Origin: DASVDK01 sp036381125 [NCBI: Thermodesulfobacteriota bacterium]
Lineage (GTDB): Bacteria > DASVDK01
NCBI GenBank assembly: GCA_036381125.1
Contig: DASVDK010000006.1
Coordinates: forward strand, 1 to 14,562
Direction: 5' to 3'
DNA: 14,562 nucleotides
In this document: piece after piece, positions 12,388 through 14,562 of the stretch
Layout: every line of letters starts with the position of its first letter
Position numbering within the stretch: the stretch's first letter is position 1
Position numbers and translations under genes: made by a program
Notes under the pieces: model-generated
What the model saw: only the letters and a program-made list of their open reading frames with translations
What the model was told of the DNA's origin: nothing
Database searches by the model: none

Positions 12388-14391
12388 CTACACGAGCAGG
12401 CCCGGTGGTGTCGGAATCCCGAGGACGAGCTTGAACATCACGTAGACGAAGACCGTGAATCCCGCGGCGAAGCCGAGCGGCAGGGCGGCCCGGCGGGCGC
12501 CCCGCACGTCGGGCGAGAGGATCCAGGTCGTCGCGAACAGGAAGAGGAAGGCGCACTCGTAGAACCCGATCGCGTCGGTGCCGATCGCGAGGACGACGAC
12601 CGCGACCGCGATGGCGAGGAGCTGCCCCCAGGGGACGTTCGCGAACGGGAAGGCGCGTGCCCTGAGGGCGCCGGTCTTCGGCAGCAGGTTCACGACGAGG
12701 AGCACCGCGCCGAGGAGCACGAAGGCGACGGCCAGGATCCACGGCAGGCCCGCCGCCATCTCCGAGAAGTACCGCGCCTCGCTGCCGATGAAGACCCCCA
12801 GGGCGACGAGCGCGACCGCGAGCGCGACGTTGAGCGCCCGGAGGCTCGGGCCGCGCGGGGTCGCCGCCGGCCCGGGCTCGCCCTCGTCGGCCTCCATGCC
12901 GGGCCCGCGGCCCCGCGCCATCTGCACGATGCCCGAGATCAGGATGCCGAAGGCGAGGAGCATGAGCCCCACGGCGACGGGGCGGGTCAGGAAGTACATC
13001 AGGGCGGAGCCCTTGTCGACCTGGCCCACCAGGACCGCCTGCTGGAAGCTCTGCTCGACGAGGGCGCCGAGCACGAGGCCGAGCGCGATCGTCACGATGG
13101 GGACGTCGATCTTCGCGAGGAGATAGCCGAGCAGGCCCGTGACGACCAGGACGTAGACGTCGAAGACGCTGTTGGCGAGCCCGTAGGTGCCGATGACCGA
13201 GAGGACCAGGACGCCCGGGACCATGACGCGCCGCGGCGCGCGCACGGCGAGGCTCGACCAGCGGATGGTGGCGAGCCCGAAGAGGAGCATGGCGACCACG
13301 GTCGAGAAGAGGCCGATCACGAAAGTGTAGATCAGGTCGGCCCGCTCCGTGAAGAGGCGGGGACCCGGGATGATGCCGTGCACCGTCAGGGCGCCGAACA
13401 TCACGGCCGCCGAGCCGGAGCCGGGGATGCCGAGGGCGAGCAGCGGCACGAGCGCGCCGCCGACGACGGCGTTGTTGGCGCACTCGGGGGCGGCGACCCC
13501 CTCGTAGGAGCCCTTCCCGAACTCCTCGGGGTGCTTCGACATCCGGCGCGCCTCCCCGTAGGCGACGAAGGCGCTGATCGAGGCGCCGGCGCCCGGGATG
13601 ATGCCGATCAGGGTGCCGAGGACGCTCGTCCAGAGGAGCATGAGCTTCATGCCCATGAGCTTGTCGACGACGAAGCGGAGCGCCCCCTTGCGCATGACGA
13701 GCGGCGCGACCGCCTCCTGCGAGTCCTCGAGGAGGTTCAGGATGCTCGCCACCGCGAAGAGGCCGAGGAGCGCCGGGACGATGGGGATGCCGCCGACCAG
13801 GTAGAAGTTGTCGAACGTGAAACGCATGTCGCCGCTGATGGCGTCCTGGCCGACCAGGGTCATGGCGATGCCGAGCGAGACGCCGACGAGCCCCTTGACG
13901 GTGTGCCGGCCCGAAAGGCCGGCCACGAGGGCGAGCCCGGCCACCGCGACCCAGAAGTACTCGGCCGGCCCGAGGAGGAGCGAGGCCTGCGCCAGCGGCG
14001 GGGTGAAGAAGAGCAGGACGAAGGCCCCGAAGAGGCCGCCCACCGTGCCCGCGAGGAGCGAGGTGTAGAGCGCCTCCTGCGCCTGGCCCTTCCGGGTGAG
14101 GGGGGTGCCGTCGAGCGTGGTGCAGGCGGCCCCCGACGTGCCGGGCGTGTTGATCAGGATGGCCGAGATCGACCCGCCGTACTCGGCCGACATGTAGACC
14201 GCCGCCAGCATGATGAGGCCCATGGCGGGGTCCATGGCGAACGTGAACGGCAGGAGCAGCGCGACGCCGCTCACGGCGCTCAGCCCCGGCAGCGCCCCGA
14301 TGATCGTCCCGGCGACCGTCCCGACGAGGACGACGAACAGGTGGGACGGGTAGAGGTTCACGACGATTCCGTGGAGGATGTCGCTCCACAT
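12388..14391 (-). CDS. Tripartite tricarboxylate transporter membrane subunit, TctA-TctB fusion
   Basis: A 667-residue membrane protein; TctA alone is usually about 500 residues. Residues 1 to about 490 are TctA, with GALPGLSAVSGVALLLP, YGGSISAILINTPGTSG, GIIPGAGASISAF and GIPGSGSAAVMFGAL, the duplicated proline/glycine motifs of the family. A hydrophilic linker (about 490-515, rich in Gly, Pro and Glu) leads into about 150 residues with four hydrophobic segments, ending near VMFKLVLGIPTPPG, which is typical of the TctB (DUF1468) small subunit. Uptake is driven by an ion gradient, with the TctC protein delivering the ligand. GGAGG at 14401-14405 precedes ATG 14391. The operon order is binding protein, fused TctA-TctB, MmgE/PrpD. 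No stop or frameshift lies at the junction, so the fusion is real in this sequence. Confidence 0.93.
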   Translation of the reverse strand: MWSDILHGIVVNLYPSHLFVVLVGTVAGTIIGALPGLSAVSGVALLLPFTFAMDPAMGLIMLAAVYMSAEYGGSISAILINTPGTSGAACTTLDGTPLTRKGQAQEALYTSLLAGTVGGLFGAFVLLFFTPPLAQASLLLGPAEYFWVAVAGLALVAGLSGRHTVKGLVGVSLGIAMTLVGQDAISGDMRFTFDNFYLVGGIPIVPALLGLFAVASILNLLEDSQEAVAPLVMRKGALRFVVDKLMGMKLMLLWTSVLGTLIGIIPGAGASISAFVAYGEARRMSKHPEEFGKGSYEGVAAPECANNAVVGGALVPLLALGIPGSGSAAVMFGALTVHGIIPGPRLFTERADLIYTFVIGLFSTVVAMLLFGLATIRWSSLAVRAPRRVMVPGVLVLSVIGTYGLANSVFDVYVLVVTGLLGYLLAKIDVPIVTIALGLVLGALVEQSFQQAVLVGQVDKGSALMYFLTRPVAVGLMLLAFGILISGIVQMARGRGPGMEADEGEPGPAATPRGPSLRALNVALAVALVALGVFIGSEARYFSEMAAGLPWILAVAFVLLGAVLLVVNLLPKTGALRARAFPFANVPWGQLLAIAVAVVVLAIGTDAIGFYECAFLFLFATTWILSPDVRGARRAALPLGFAAGFTVFVYVMFKLVLGIPTPPGLLV

Positions 14392-14416
14392 GCCGGGGCG
14401 CCTCCGGGGTCATGCG

Positions 14417-14447
14417 GGACCCGGCGCGACCTGCTCGCGCCGGGTCC
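14417..14447 (-). promoter_or_regulatory. Intercistronic hairpin between TctC-like and TctA-TctB genes
   Basis: Arms 14417-14428 and 14436-14447 pair perfectly over 12 GC-rich bp around a 7-base loop, and a G-U plus a G-C pair can extend the stem to 14. It lies in the 71-base gap between the binding-protein stop and the membrane-gene ribosome binding site. No T-run follows, so read-through is expected. Such stems commonly stabilise the upstream binding-protein mRNA and lower downstream expression. Confidence 0.6.
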
Positions 14448-14448
14448 T

Positions 14449-14468
14449 GGGGTCAGGGGTCGTTATTC
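14449..14468 (+). repeat. Partial or variant GGGGTCAG element
   Basis: GGGGTCAG at 14449-14456 matches the first eight bases of the dispersed repeat, then diverges (GGGTCGTTATTC). Like the other copies, it abuts or overlaps a stop codon, here the TAA of the TctC-like gene. It may be a different subtype or a chance match. Confidence 0.4.
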
Positions 14469-14562
14469 GGCGAGCTTGTACTTCTCGACCAGCGTCTGGA
14501 TGTGCTCGGTCATGGTGTTGACGGCCGACCTGGCGTCCTGCGGGCCGAGATAGGCGACCGGC
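14463..14562 (-). CDS. C-terminus of a TctC/Bug-type substrate-binding protein (partial)
   Basis: Thirty-two residues ending LVEKYKLAE before TAA 14465-14463; the rest lies beyond the window edge. The pattern of a short PVAYLGPQDA segment followed by a terminal amphipathic helix (VNTMTEHIQTLVEKY) is typical of the extreme C-terminus of tripartite tricarboxylate transporter receptors. The position directly upstream of the TctA-TctB gene supports this strongly. It would be the periplasmic receptor delivering a carboxylate to the membrane fusion. The TAA stop lies in the variant GGGGTCAG element. Confidence 0.75.
   Translation of the reverse strand, partial: PVAYLGPQDARSAVNTMTEHIQTLVEKYKLAE

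Noticed and set aside
10958-14413. A 1151-codon open frame on the minus strand that ends in the MmgE/PrpD-family protein
   Set aside because: Only the last 466 codons carry a recognisable family. The first part is Arg/Pro/His-rich shadow of the TctA-TctB gene in another frame, and ATG 12358 has its own ribosome binding site.
1-14562. tRNA, rRNA, riboswitch, phage or transposase genes
   Set aside because: I looked on both strands and saw no cloverleaf, conserved RNA core, integrase or transposase motif that could be supported.

Overview
The window is a GC-rich (about 70%) stretch of bacterial chromosome. It is densely packed with catabolic and transport genes, mostly in operons whose start and stop codons overlap or lie within a few bases. 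Codon use looks uniform and there is no phage, plasmid, transposase, rRNA or tRNA signal. The gene content (SsuABC/NMT1-type ABC transporter, tripartite tricarboxylate transporter, MmgE/PrpD, FAH hydrolase, DUF6282-like hydrolase, NIPSNAP, several SDRs) and the short dispersed repeats beginning GGGGTCAGG fit an uncultivated soil or sediment heterotroph. Candidatus Rokubacteria or a high-GC proteobacterium is a guess from memory; nothing here fixes the taxon.

Region 1 (1-2103): the 3' end of an unidentified gene, a stand-alone receiver-domain protein (+), a GntR/FadR-type regulator (-), and a fumarylacetoacetate-hydrolase-family enzyme (+) divergent from the regulator. The 40-bp regulator/hydrolase gap holds a perfect palindrome and a -10-like box that would make the hydrolase mRNA leaderless. 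Two convergent gene pairs, at 624-627 and 2100-2103, each share one CTAG that supplies both stop codons.

Region 2 (2100-5457, minus strand): a complete ABC importer operon in the order binding protein, permease 1, ATPase, permease 2. It is divergent from an SDR dehydrogenase (5640-6413, +). The 182-bp divergent region holds five copies of CAAACC/GGTTTG, most of them arranged in two inverted repeats; one of these overlaps a consensus TTGACA box.

Region 3 (6415-10896): a minus-strand operon encodes a catalytically degenerate SDR, a His-rich LVIVD beta-propeller protein, an orphan PotA/FbpC-type ABC ATPase, a DUF6282-like metal-dependent hydrolase and a NIPSNAP protein. The last three junctions overlap by four bases. 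A GGGGTCAGG-repeat cluster bounds the operon on each side: an inverted array at 6415-6490 and a direct array with a 25-bp period at 10824-10896.

Region 4 (10958-14562, minus strand): the end of a TctC/Bug-type binding protein, an intercistronic hairpin, a single-polypeptide TctA-TctB membrane fusion, and an MmgE/PrpD-family protein. Together they suggest uptake and dehydration of a carboxylic acid.

The most unusual items are the five-gene module in region 3, the SDR that has lost its Ser/Tyr/Lys residues, the TctA-TctB fusion, and the periodic repeats abutting stop codons. No anti-phage, CRISPR or biosynthetic system is visible.
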